A stretch of 8,997 nt of DNA from CAYRKT01 sp964425005 (GCA_964425005.1 CAYRKT010000063.1:1-8997), one strand, 5' to 3'. Counted from the stretch's first letter, positions 1 to 6,558 are shown. Numbers and translations: made by a program. The notes: generated by a model not told the origin, from the sequence alone.

Positions 1-518
1 GTCCCCACCCCGGCCACGAAGGCGTCGGGCAGGAGGGGGCTCATCTGGGAGAGCGCCTCTGGGCCCGTGGTAAGCTCGTGGGCGAGGGGGTTTAAGGGGT
101 TGGAGAACTGGTCCAGGGTCAAAAGCCCCTCCTCGCGGGACATCCTCATGGCCTCCTCCACTGCGCCCGCCATGCCAGAGGAGGCGGGGGTGAGAAAAAG
201 CTCAGCCCCCAGGGCCCTCAGGAGCTTGATCCGTTCGAGGCTCATGTTATCCGGCATGGTCAGGACGCACCTGATGCCCATGCGGGCGCAAAGCATCGCC
301 AGGGCTATGCCCGTGTTGCCGGAGGTGGGCTCGACTATCCCCTTGACCTCCGAAGGGGCTTTTCCCCGAAGCAGGCCCCGCAGCATGAACAGGACGGCCC
401 TGTCCTTGACGCTTCCCCCCGGGTTCGATCCCTCGAGCTTGGCCCATATGGCGACCCTGCCGGAGAAGTAGGAGAGCCTGACCAGGGGGGTTTTGCCCAC
501 CGAGGAGAGGAGGTCCAA
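1..518 (-). CDS. cysK: Cysteine synthase (O-acetylserine sulfhydrylase), N-terminal part, cut by the window edge
   Basis: A PLP-dependent enzyme that makes L-cysteine from O-acetylserine and sulfide in the cytoplasm. About 172 residues are visible; the family usually has about 300, so the C-terminal half lies left of the window. The N-terminus reads MDLLSSVGKTPLVRLS, a normal cysteine synthase beginning. Residues 31-40 (SNPGGSVKDR) hold the Schiff-base lysine K38. Residues 64-74 (PTSGNTGIALA) form the substrate-binding loop, and residues 136-147 (DQFSNPLNPLAH) are also typical. The visible part ends at GVGT, where the phosphate-binding glycine loop begins. The start is a TTG at 516-518, with AGGGAG nine bases upstream, inside the end of cysE. 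No in-frame ATG or GTG lies between it and the cysE stop, which is in the same frame. It follows cysE by 6 bases, so the two are co-transcribed and probably translationally coupled. CysK versus CysM cannot be settled from half a protein. Confidence 0.95.
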   Translation of the reverse strand, partial: MDLLSSVGKTPLVRLSYFSGRVAIWAKLEGSNPGGSVKDRAVLFMLRGLLRGKAPSEVKGIVEPTSGNTGIALAMLCARMGIRCVLTMPDNMSLERIKLLRALGAELFLTPASSGMAGAVEEAMRMSREEGLLTLDQFSNPLNPLAHELTTGPEALSQMSPLLPDAFVAGVG

Positions 519-524
519 GGGGGA

Positions 525-1190
525 TCACTCCCTGGAGGAGATGGACTCGAGCAGGTCCTCGAGCCTCGATATGCGCTCCTCTAGGCCCCTTATGCGCTCC
601 AGAAGAGGCTCGGGAAGGTCGCCGTGCTCGAGCTTGGATAGCCTCTGGCCCTTGCTCCGTACGACTACCCCGGGCACCCCCACCACGGTGCTCTCGGGGG
701 GGACGTCCCTGACCACCACGCTCCCAGCGCCTATCCTGGAGTCTCGGCCTATCCTGATGTTGCCCAGAACCTTGGCGCCAGCTCCCACCACCACGCCGTC
801 CTCCAGGGTGGGGTGCCTCTTGCCCTTCTCCTTGCCCGTCCCGCCCAGGGTCACCCCCTGGTAGAGGGTGACGTTGTCCCCGATCTCGGCGGTCTCCCCT
901 ATCACCACGCCCATGCCGTGGTCCACGAAGAAGCCCTTGCCTATCCTGGCCCCGGGATGGATCTCTATCCCGGTCAGGAACCTCACCAGCTGGGAGAGGA
1001 GCCTGGGAAGCACTGGCACCCTGAGCCTCGCGTGCAACAGGTGGATGAAGCGATGGGCCAGTATGGCGTGAAACCCCGGGTAGCACAGGATCGCCTCGAG
1101 GAAGCCCCTCAGGCCCTCAGGCAGGGCCGGATCCCTCTCCCTGATGGCGGAAAAGTCAGCTCTTATCGCCTCGACTAGCTCCTTGAGCAC
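525..1190 (-). CDS. cysE: Serine O-acetyltransferase, short bacterial type
   Basis: Transfers acetyl from acetyl-CoA to L-serine, giving the O-acetylserine used by the cysteine synthase encoded next. It has 221 residues, close to the short Bacillus-type CysE and shorter than the E. coli enzyme. An alpha-helical N-terminal region (about 1-73) is followed by left-handed beta-helix hexapeptide repeats (about 76-175). The DHGMGVVIGETA segment contains the catalytic His91. GGTGKEKGKRHP contains His126, matching E. coli His193. E76 (GIEIHP) stands where E. coli has Asp143; Glu is usual in the short class. The last 35 residues look like a short coiled coil. The start is a GTG at 1188-1190. The nearby ATG at 1193-1195 is out of frame and hits a stop after six codons. 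No good Shine-Dalgarno lies at normal spacing; a GGGGGGTG run lies about 15 bases upstream. A strong promoter at 1235-1264 precedes it. Confidence 0.97.
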   Translation of the reverse strand: MLKELVEAIRADFSAIRERDPALPEGLRGFLEAILCYPGFHAILAHRFIHLLHARLRVPVLPRLLSQLVRFLTGIEIHPGARIGKGFFVDHGMGVVIGETAEIGDNVTLYQGVTLGGTGKEKGKRHPTLEDGVVVGAGAKVLGNIRIGRDSRIGAGSVVVRDVPPESTVVGVPGVVVRSKGQRLSKLEHGDLPEPLLERIRGLEERISRLEDLLESISSRE

Positions 1191-1234
1191 CCCATGAGGT
1201 CAAAGCACCCCCCAAAGGCGAAAGTGTGGAGTCC

Positions 1235-1264
1235 ATTTTATCGGCGGATTTGGGATCGTGTCAA
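1235..1264 (-). promoter_or_regulatory. Sigma-70-type promoter for cysE-cysK
   Basis: Reading the minus strand, TTGACA (1259-1264, six of six matches to the -35 consensus) is followed after 18 bases by TAAAAT (1235-1240, five of six to the -10 consensus). Transcription would start near 1228, giving a leader of about 38 bases before the GTG of cysE. The -35 box directly follows the T-rich tail of the upstream terminator. No T-box or SAM-type leader fits in so short a space. Confidence 0.75.
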
Positions 1265-1299
1265 CGAAAGAGATGGAGGGGGGCTCGAGGCCCCCCTCC
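1262..1299 (-). terminator. Rho-independent terminator of the TRAP transporter operon
   Basis: Bases 1275-1299 form a perfect 10-bp GC-rich stem (GGAGGGGGGC paired with GCCCCCCTCC) around a 5-base loop. In the minus-strand transcript the stem is followed by ATCTCTTTCGTT, a moderately U-rich tail. It lies 25 bases past the dctP stop and ends transcription just before the cysE promoter; the tail runs into the -35 box. The T tract is interrupted, so efficiency is uncertain, but stem strength and position fit well. Confidence 0.8.
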
Positions 1300-1301
1300 G
1301 A

Positions 1302-1322
1302 GGCGAAGTCGAGGACCTCGCC
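1302..1322 (-). other. Imperfect hairpin directly after the dctP stop codon
   Basis: Eight base pairs with one mismatch and a 3-base loop (outer arms GGCGA and TCGCC) begin 1 base after the dctP stop codon. Three bases separate it from the terminator stem. Two stems in tandem at a transcript end may protect the dctP mRNA from 3' exonucleases or help termination. The structure is seen in the sequence; the role is inference. Confidence 0.4.
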
Positions 1323-1323
1323 T

Positions 1324-2364
1324 TTAGGGCCTGGGCCAGAAGGAGCGGAAGGTCTTCTTGAAGTTCTCGTAGGACTCCAGGACCTTGGCGGTGAAGGCGT
1401 CCTGCTTGGCCTTCTCGTCGTAGAACTTGGCGGCCTCGGCCAGGAAGGCCTCCTCTATCTCCTTGGGCAAGGGCAGCACCTGGATGCCCGCCTTCTTGAA
1501 GTTCTCCAGGGCCTCCAGGTCGGACCTGATGGCTATCGCGTAGTAGGTGAAGGCCTCCTCGCGCCAGGCCGCCTCCACTATGTTCTTGAGGTCGTCGGGG
1601 AGCTCCTGCCACTTCTTCTTGTTGAAGATGAAGGGGTTCCACTCGTAGGGGTGCCTGACGGGGGAGATGTACATGAACTTGCCCGCCTCCTTGAGGCCCA
1701 TGGTCCAGTTCACGGCGGGGCTGGCCACCTCGTAGGCGTCTATGACGCCCCTGTGCATCGCCTCGAAGACCTCCCCGACGGGCATCAGCGAACAGGCAGC
1801 GCCGAGCCTGTCGAGTATGGCAGCGCCGTCGCCGGCGGAGCGTATCCTCATCCCCTTGAGGTCCTCCACCTTGTTCAGGGGCTTGTTGGTCACCAGGAAG
1901 ACCTCAGGGGGAGCCATCTGACCAGCGCCCTTTATGATCTGCACGTTGTAGTCCTTGAGCATCTCGAGGATCAGCTCGTGGCCGCCGCCCTCGGTCACCC
2001 ACACCAGATTCTCCATGGGCGACATGTCGCCCGGCTTGGCGGTGAATATGGGAGCGGCCGGGAACCTGTCCCGGTAGTACATGTAGCAGGTGTCGGCGAA
2101 GTCCAACACCCCGCGGTGAACCGCGTCCAGCTCCTTGGTGGCCGGCGATATGGCGCCCGCAGGGTTGACCTTGAGGACCAGCCTACCCCCCGAGGCCGCC
2201 TCGGCCCTCTTGCAGGCCCTCACCAGCGACTCGTAGAAGACGTTGCCAGCAGGCATCCTCGACTGGCCCGTGAAGGTGTAGGTCTTCTCCTGGGCCAGCG
2301 CGGCGGACACCCCCACCAGCAGGACCAGCACCGCCAGAAATCCCATCAACCTTCGCATCCTCAC
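1324..2364 (-). CDS. dctP: TRAP transporter periplasmic solute-binding protein, DctP family
   Basis: Binds an organic acid in the periplasm and hands it to the DctQM membrane pair encoded upstream. It has 346 residues if started at the GTG at 2364. A signal peptide (positive MRMRR, hydrophobic core, ALA-QE cleavage near residue 24) precedes the mature protein. LKGMRIRSAG (169-178) carries the conserved arginine (probably R175) that binds the substrate carboxylate in DctP proteins. YEVASPAVNW (211-220) and the EWNPFIFNKKKW stretch (241-252) resemble the TakP/FcbT branch, known for 2-oxo acids and aromatic or other carboxylates. The real ligand cannot be read from sequence. An ATG at 2358 (two codons in) has better spacing from GGGGG and may be the true start. 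The gene lies last in a Q-M-P order, 64 bases after dctM, with a possible promoter of its own and a strong terminator after it. Confidence 0.95.
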   Translation of the reverse strand: MRMRRLMGFLAVLVLLVGVSAALAQEKTYTFTGQSRMPAGNVFYESLVRACKRAEAASGGRLVLKVNPAGAISPATKELDAVHRGVLDFADTCYMYYRDRFPAAPIFTAKPGDMSPMENLVWVTEGGGHELILEMLKDYNVQIIKGAGQMAPPEVFLVTNKPLNKVEDLKGMRIRSAGDGAAILDRLGAACSLMPVGEVFEAMHRGVIDAYEVASPAVNWTMGLKEAGKFMYISPVRHPYEWNPFIFNKKKWQELPDDLKNIVEAAWREEAFTYYAIAIRSDLEALENFKKAGIQVLPLPKEIEEAFLAEAAKFYDEKAKQDAFTAKVLESYENFKKTFRSFWPRP

Positions 2365-2394
2365 CTACCCCCTTCCCACTTGGGACTTTGCCTA

Positions 2395-2418
2395 ATTATA
2401 ACCTCACCCCGAAAGGGG
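2395..2418 (-). promoter_or_regulatory. dctM-dctP intergenic hairpin and TATAAT box
   Basis: The 64-base gap before dctP holds, in transcript order, a small hairpin at 2407-2418 (CCCC-TTTC-GGGG, extendable by one G-T pair) and a perfect TATAAT at 2395-2400. The -35 side is weak (TTTAAG-like at 18 bases, three of six matches). The gap is AT-richer than its surroundings. A -10 box about 37-42 bases before the start codon could give dctP its own transcript. The hairpin could instead mark an mRNA processing or stability point. A CCCACTTGGG inverted repeat at 2375-2384 lies between this box and the ribosome binding site. Confidence 0.45.
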
Positions 2419-2428
2419 CTTAAAGCCA

Positions 2429-3769
2429 TCAGGACCCGAACATCTTGCCGGGAAGCCAGAGTATTATCTGCGGGAACAGGGCGCACAGGACCAGGCCCAA
2501 AGATATCAGGGCTATGAAGGGTATGACCCCTCGGATGATGTCCCCAGTCTGGATGCCCAGCTCGGGGGGCGCGGTACCCTTGAGGAAGAAGATGGCGTAG
2601 GCGAAGGGCGGCGTGAGGAAGGACATCTGGAGGTTCACGCATATCATCATGGCGAACCAGATGGGGTCGAAGCCGAGCTTGGCGGCTATGGGGGTGACTA
2701 TGGGGACCAGGAGGAGCACTATGCCCAGCCAGTCTATGAACATCCCCAGGAAGAAGACCAGGAGCATAACTATGAGGAAGATACCCCATTTGCCCACCGG
2801 GGCCCTGAGTATGAGGCTTCCCACCACCTCGCCGCAACCGGCCCTGAGGAACACGCCGACGAAGGCGCTGGCCATGACCAGTATCAGGTAGACCATGCCG
2901 CTGAGCCTTATGGTGTCTATGGCCACCCCCTTGAGCACGTCCAGGTTCAGGCGCCTGTAAAGGGCGGCCAGCGCTGTGGCCGCGAAGGCCCCCACGGCAG
3001 CCGCCTCGGTGGGGGCGGCTATGCCGAAGAAGATGCTCCCCAGCACGGACAGGATCAGGACGACAGGGGGGAGCAGGGACACCGCGAGCATCCTGAGCTT
3101 CTTCCCCAGGGATATCCCCTGGACCTCCTCGAGGGGCACGGCGGGACCGGCGTCCTCCTTGAAGAAGCAGTAGACCAGTATGTAGAGGCAGTAGAGGAAG
3201 GAGAGCAGAAACCCGGGGAAGAAGGCGCCGAAGAAGAGCTTCCCCACCGATATGCCGGCCGCAGGCCCGTAGACCACCAGCATTATGCTGGGGGGTATGA
3301 GGATCCCCAGCGTCCCTCCGGCGCAGACGGTCCCACAGGCCAGCGCCTTGTCGTAGCCCCTCTTCACCATGGGGCCGAGGGCGAGGAGGGCGAGGGTGGT
3401 GACGGAGGCCGCTATGACGCCCACGCAGGCGGCCAGGATCGTGCCCATGAGGATCGTGGCCACGGCGAGACCGCCCCTCACCCTGCCCAGTATCACGTAC
3501 AGGGTCTCGAAGAGACTCTCGGTGATCCCGGACCTCTCGAGCATGTTCCCCATGAAGACGAAGAGCGGCACCGCCAGAAGGGTGTAGTTTATGAGCTGAT
3601 CGAATATCCTGGTGTAGTAGAGCTCCAGGGTGGCGTTGAGCCCGAAGATCAGGGAGCCCACCAGGAACCCCACGGTCCCTATCCCCAGGGCGAAGGGGAA
3701 GCCCGTGATGACCGCCAGGAAGACCCCTCCGAACATCAAGACGGTGGCCACTTCGGGCGTGATGGTCAT
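2429..3769 (-). CDS. dctM: TRAP transporter large membrane subunit, DctM family
   Basis: The 12-13-helix subunit that moves the substrate across the inner membrane, driven by the sodium (or proton) gradient, after delivery by DctP. It has 446 residues, a normal length. Hydrophobic segments cover most of the chain from residue 8 to 440. Family hallmarks are visible: GVIAASVTTLALLALGPMV (117-135), AGGTLGILIPPS (150-161), IAAPTEAAAVGA (250-261) and LTPPFAYAIFFLKG (385-398). The last is the form seen in the TakM/FcbT3-like (mannitol/chloroaromatic-named) branch rather than the classic DctM form. The start ATG (3767-3769) shares ATGA with the dctQ stop and has GAGGAG at 3772-3777, so translation is coupled to dctQ. 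Confidence 0.97.
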   Translation of the reverse strand: MTITPEVATVLMFGGVFLAVITGFPFALGIGTVGFLVGSLIFGLNATLELYYTRIFDQLINYTLLAVPLFVFMGNMLERSGITESLFETLYVILGRVRGGLAVATILMGTILAACVGVIAASVTTLALLALGPMVKRGYDKALACGTVCAGGTLGILIPPSIMLVVYGPAAGISVGKLFFGAFFPGFLLSFLYCLYILVYCFFKEDAGPAVPLEEVQGISLGKKLRMLAVSLLPPVVLILSVLGSIFFGIAAPTEAAAVGAFAATALAALYRRLNLDVLKGVAIDTIRLSGMVYLILVMASAFVGVFLRAGCGEVVGSLILRAPVGKWGIFLIVMLLVFFLGMFIDWLGIVLLLVPIVTPIAAKLGFDPIWFAMMICVNLQMSFLTPPFAYAIFFLKGTAPPELGIQTGDIIRGVIPFIALISLGLVLCALFPQIILWLPGKMFGS

Positions 3770-4299
3770 AGCTCCTCACCCCTGAGGACGTGGTGGACCT
3801 TCTTCAGGAAGAAGCTAACCCCCTGCAGGAAAAAGGCCAGGAAGCCGAAGAACACCACCATCCGCAAGGGGTAGAGCGGAGGGTAGACGTAGGTGACCGC
3901 GGACCTCTCGTTGATGGATATGGAGAACACCATCCAGTCGTAGGAGGTCAAGACCATGAAGCCTATGAGCGGGAAGAAGAGCACCAGGCAGAAGATCGCG
4001 TCCAGCAAAGACCTGCCCCTCGGGGAGAACCTGCTGTAGAGCACGTCCACCCTGGCGTGGGCGTTCTTCAGGAGCACATACCCCCACGAGAGCACGTACA
4101 TGGCCGCCCCGCTCATCATTATCAGCTCGTACTCCCAGGCCGTGGAGACCCTCAGGGCGTACCTCTTGAAGACGCCCAACACCCCTATCAGGACCAGCAG
4201 AACGGAAAACCACCTCACCAGCGAACCCAACCACAGGTTGAAGAGGTCTATAGCCCTTACAACCTTCCGCAGAAGCACCACCCCCTTCGATAAAATCAT
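3766..4299 (-). CDS. dctQ: TRAP transporter small membrane subunit, DctQ family
   Basis: The four-helix small subunit that forms the membrane complex with DctM. From the ATG at 4299 it has 177 residues, typical for DctQ. Hydrophobic segments lie at about 22-44, 56-78, 96-118 and 147-168. NAHARVDVLYSRFSPRGRS (about 79-97) is the usual loop with conserved H, R, V and D. The reading frame extends upstream to a GTG at 4323 (185 residues). The ATG at 4299 is preferred because GAGGG lies six bases upstream of it, whereas the GTG at 4323 has no ribosome binding site and falls at the likely transcription start. It is the first gene of the dctQMP operon and overlaps dctM by four bases. Confidence 0.93.
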   Translation of the reverse strand: MILSKGVVLLRKVVRAIDLFNLWLGSLVRWFSVLLVLIGVLGVFKRYALRVSTAWEYELIMMSGAAMYVLSWGYVLLKNAHARVDVLYSRFSPRGRSLLDAIFCLVLFFPLIGFMVLTSYDWMVFSISINERSAVTYVYPPLYPLRMVVFFGFLAFFLQGVSFFLKKVHHVLRGEEL

Positions 4300-4329
4300 C
4301 ACAAACCCTCGTGCCTTCAGCACGACAAC

Positions 4330-4358
4330 AGGCTACACAAAGGAACCCAGCAGGTCAA
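4330..4358 (-). promoter_or_regulatory. Candidate promoter for the dctQMP operon
   Basis: On the minus strand TTGACC (4353-4358, five of six to -35) is followed after exactly 17 bases by TAGCCT (4330-4335, only three of six to -10). It would start transcription near 4323, about 24 bases before the dctQ ATG. The weak -10 box suggests low basal activity or dependence on an activator. Confidence 0.45.
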
Positions 4359-4383
4359 GCCGACGACCGGGGGAACGACTTTA

Positions 4384-4412
4384 TGGAAAATTGAAGCAAT
4401 GTTTTGTAGAAT
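4384..4412 (+). promoter_or_regulatory. Candidate promoter of the PEP-hydrolase-like / Tm-1-like / THEP1 operon, with a possible operator
   Basis: TGGAAA (4384-4389, four of six) and TAGAAT (4407-4412, five of six) are separated by 17 bases in an AT-rich patch that stands out from the GC-rich surroundings. Transcription would begin near 4419, leaving a leader of about 20 bases. An alternative pair is TTGAAG (4391-4396) with GATACT (4413-4418) at 16 bases. Between the boxes of the first promoter lies an imperfect palindrome centred at 4395 (AAnATTGnnnCAATnTT, 4387-4403), well placed for a repressor. No regulator gene is present in the window. Confidence 0.5.
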
Positions 4413-4438
4413 GATACTTAGCAAAAAGCGCAGGGGGG

Positions 4439-5296
4439 GTGAAGGGCTTGTCCGTGGGGATTCCCAGGGAGGAGGTCTTGGCGCGCCTCAGGGCTCAGGT
4501 GGAGATGGGAAGGCCCATAGTGGGCTGTGGGGCCGGGACGGGCATATCGGCGAAGATGGCCGAGGCCGGCGGAGCGGACCTGATAATCATCTACAACTCG
4601 GGCAGGTACAGGATGGCGGGCAGGGGTTCCCTGGCGGGGCTGATGCCCTACGGGGACGCCAACGCCATAGTGGTGGAGATGGCCGCCGAGGTCTTGCCGG
4701 TGGTCAAGAGGACGCCTGTGCTGGCGGGAGTCTGCGGGACCGACCCCTTCAGGCTCATGCCCGTCTTCCTGAGGCAGCTCAGGGAGATGGGCTTCTCCGG
4801 GGTCCAGAACTTTCCAACCGTGGGGCTCATAGACGGCAACTTCAGGGCTAACCTGGAGGCGACGGGCATGGGCTACGACAAGGAGATATCCACCATAGCG
4901 CTGGCCCACGAGATGGGGATGCTCACGGCCCCCTACGTCTTCGACGAGGAGCAGGCCAGGGAGATGACCAAAGCGGGGGCGGACCTGGTGGTGGCCCACG
5001 TGGGGCTCACCACCGGAGGATCCATAGGGGCTGGGGTGGCCCTGTCGCTGGACGAGGCCGTAGAGCGGGTCAACGCCATGGCCGAGGCTGCCAGGTCGGT
5101 GAGGCCCGACGTGCTGGTGCTCTGCCACGGGGGCCCCTTCGACGAGCCCGAGTCGGTGGGAAAGGCCCTCCTCAGGATGCCGAAGGTGGTGGGCTTCTTC
5201 GGGGCCTCCAGCATAGAGAGGCTTCCCACCGAGAGGGCCATAAGGGCCCAGGTGGAGGCCTTCAAGGCCATGAGGATCGGAGGGCAGGGGAGGTGA
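4439..5296 (+). CDS. PEP-hydrolase-like family protein (TIM-barrel, PF09370 type)
   Basis: A predicted cytoplasmic TIM-barrel protein of the family named phosphoenolpyruvate hydrolase-like, which corresponds to the C-terminal domain of the plant protein Tm-1. The family name does not prove the reaction. It has 285 residues, full length for the family. Conserved blocks: GAGTGISAKMAEAGGADLI (31-49), YNSGRYRMAGRGSLAG (52-67), PYGDAN (70-75), GVCGTDPF (97-104), HVGLTTGGSIGA (187-198), LCHGGPFDEP (228-237) and GFFGASSIERLPTE (252-265). The first start is the GTG at 4439; an in-frame stop lies at 4412-4414. AGGGGGG touches this GTG, so TTG 4448 or GTG 4454, with better spacing, are real alternatives. 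It is the first gene of a three-gene operon, divergent from the TRAP transporter. Its stop overlaps the ribosome binding site of the next gene, so the two products are probably made together. Confidence 0.93.
   Translation: MKGLSVGIPREEVLARLRAQVEMGRPIVGCGAGTGISAKMAEAGGADLIIIYNSGRYRMAGRGSLAGLMPYGDANAIVVEMAAEVLPVVKRTPVLAGVCGTDPFRLMPVFLRQLREMGFSGVQNFPTVGLIDGNFRANLEATGMGYDKEISTIALAHEMGMLTAPYVFDEEQAREMTKAGADLVVAHVGLTTGGSIGAGVALSLDEAVERVNAMAEAARSVRPDVLVLCHGGPFDEPESVGKALLRMPKVVGFFGASSIERLPTERAIRAQVEAFKAMRIGGQGR
5289..5296 (+). promoter_or_regulatory. Perfect Shine-Dalgarno overlapping the upstream stop codon
   Basis: GGAGGTGA is complementary over all eight bases to the anti-Shine-Dalgarno end of 16S rRNA. 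Its last three bases are the TGA stop of the PEP-hydrolase-like gene. It sits five bases before the ATG at 5302. This decides the start of the Tm-1-like gene in favour of 5302 over the GTG at 5293, which lies inside this site. Confidence 0.8.
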
Positions 5297-5301
5297 GGGG
5301 G

Positions 5302-6549
5302 ATGAGGAAGGTCGTCCTGGCGGGGAGCCTGGACACCAAGGGGGCTGACCTGGCCTTCGTGAGGGAGATCATCCAGGGAGAGGGGTTCGAGGTGCTGGTG
5401 GTGGACTTCGGGGTGCTGGGGGAGGGTCCCTTCGAGCCGGACGTGAGGGCCGAGGAGGTGGCCAGAAGCGGCGGCAAGAGCCTGAAGGAGCTCCGGGAGA
5501 GCAGGGACAAGACCGAGGCCATGAGGGTGATGGCCAGGGGGCTCTCCGACGTGTGCAAGAGGCTTCACAGCGAGGGGAAGCTGGACGCCATCATGGCCCT
5601 CGGCGGAAGCGGCGGGACCGCCATAGCCACCGAGGCCATGAGGGCCCTGCCCCTGGGGGTGCCCAAGGTGATGGTCTCCACAGTCGCCTCCGGGGACGTC
5701 TCCCCCTACGTGGGGACCAGGGACGTGGTGATGTTCCCCTCCATAGTGGACGTGGCAGGGGTCAACCGCATAAGCAGGGTCATATACTCCAACGCCGCCA
5801 TGGCGCTGTGCGGGATGCTGAGGGCCATGGACCTGCCCCAGAGGAGGAGCGCCCAGGACAAGCCCATAGTGGCGGCCAGCATGTTCGGCAACACCACCCC
5901 CTGCGTCAACAGGGTGAAGGAGATCCTGGAGGGGGAGGGCTACGAGGTCCTGGTCTTCCACGCCACCGGCACGGGCGGGAGGACGATGGAGTCCCTGATA
6001 GAGGACGGCTTCGTCCAGGCGGTGGCGGACATAACCACCACGGAGCTGGCCGACGCCGTGGCCGGAGGGGTGATGAGCGCCGGGCCCGACAGGCTCATGG
6101 CCGCCTCCAGGAGGGGGGTACCGACCGTCATAGTCCCCGGCTGCGTGGACATGGTCAACTTCTGGGCCATGAGCACCGTCCCGGAGCGCTACAGGGGGAG
6201 GAAGCTGTACGAGTGGAACCCCAACGTCACCCTGATGAGGACCAACGCGGAGGAGAACAGGGAGATAGGGAGGTGGATAGCCAGGGCGGCTAACCAGAGC
6301 GTCGGGCCCGTGGCGGTCCTGGTCCCCCTGAAGGGGGTCTCCATGCTGGACAGCCCCGGAGGTCCCTTCTGGGACGAGGAGGCGGACAGGGCTTGCTTCG
6401 ACGCCATAAAGGAGAACCTGAGGCCCGACGTCTACTACCGGGAGCTGGACCTGAACGTCAACGATCCCCAGTTCGCCGAGGAGGTGGCCAAAACCCTCCT
6501 GCACCTGATCGAGGAGCAACACCACCCGGAGAAGTGCCTCTGCGATTGA
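5302..6549 (+). CDS. Tm-1-like ATP-binding domain protein (UPF0261 family)
   Basis: A 415-residue protein of the UPF0261/Tm-1-like family, related to the N-terminal domain of tomato Tm-1, which inhibits tobamovirus RNA replication by binding the viral replication protein. The ancestral bacterial role is not established. Conserved blocks: GSLDTKG (8-14), LGGSGGTAIATEAMRALP (100-117), STVASGDVSPYVGTRD (126-141), SIVDVAGVNRISRVIYSNAA (147-166), FHATGTGGRTMESLIEDG (219-236), VPGCVDMVNFW (278-288), LMRTNAEEN (311-319) and VPLKGVSMLDSPGGPFWD (341-358). The two Gly-rich loops suit nucleotide or phosphate binding in two Rossmann-like halves. The length is normal and all blocks are intact. The ATG at 5302 is chosen for its Shine-Dalgarno and because MRKVVLAGSLDTKG matches the usual family start. 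The C-terminal tail HHPEKCLCD has His and Cys residues of unknown meaning. It is the middle gene, coupled to the gene before and 9 bases ahead of the gene after. Confidence 0.94.
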   Translation: MRKVVLAGSLDTKGADLAFVREIIQGEGFEVLVVDFGVLGEGPFEPDVRAEEVARSGGKSLKELRESRDKTEAMRVMARGLSDVCKRLHSEGKLDAIMALGGSGGTAIATEAMRALPLGVPKVMVSTVASGDVSPYVGTRDVVMFPSIVDVAGVNRISRVIYSNAAMALCGMLRAMDLPQRRSAQDKPIVAASMFGNTTPCVNRVKEILEGEGYEVLVFHATGTGGRTMESLIEDGFVQAVADITTTELADAVAGGVMSAGPDRLMAASRRGVPTVIVPGCVDMVNFWAMSTVPERYRGRKLYEWNPNVTLMRTNAEENREIGRWIARAANQSVGPVAVLVPLKGVSMLDSPGGPFWDEEADRACFDAIKENLRPDVYYRELDLNVNDPQFAEEVAKTLLHLIEEQHHPEKCLCD

Positions 6550-6558
6550 AACGGCGCG

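Noticed and set aside
1191..1234. T-box or other riboswitch ahead of cysE
   Set aside because: The predicted leader is only about 38 bases, too short for a T-box or SAM riboswitch, and shows no conserved motif.
1258..2517. A 419-codon plus-strand frame antisense to dctP
   Set aside because: It has no recognisable motif and low-complexity composition. It would also run over the terminator and the dctP signal peptide region, while the minus-strand DctP protein is clear.
2361..3779. A 472-codon frame shifted within dctM on the same strand
   Set aside because: Its product is Arg/Gly/His-rich and non-hydrophobic; the overlapping frame encodes an intact DctM with all family motifs.
4321..4438. 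Sigma-54 promoter upstream of dctQMP, as in rhizobial dct systems
   Set aside because: No GG-N10-GC element with correct spacing was found on either strand; the nearest matches have spacers of 9, 12 or 13.
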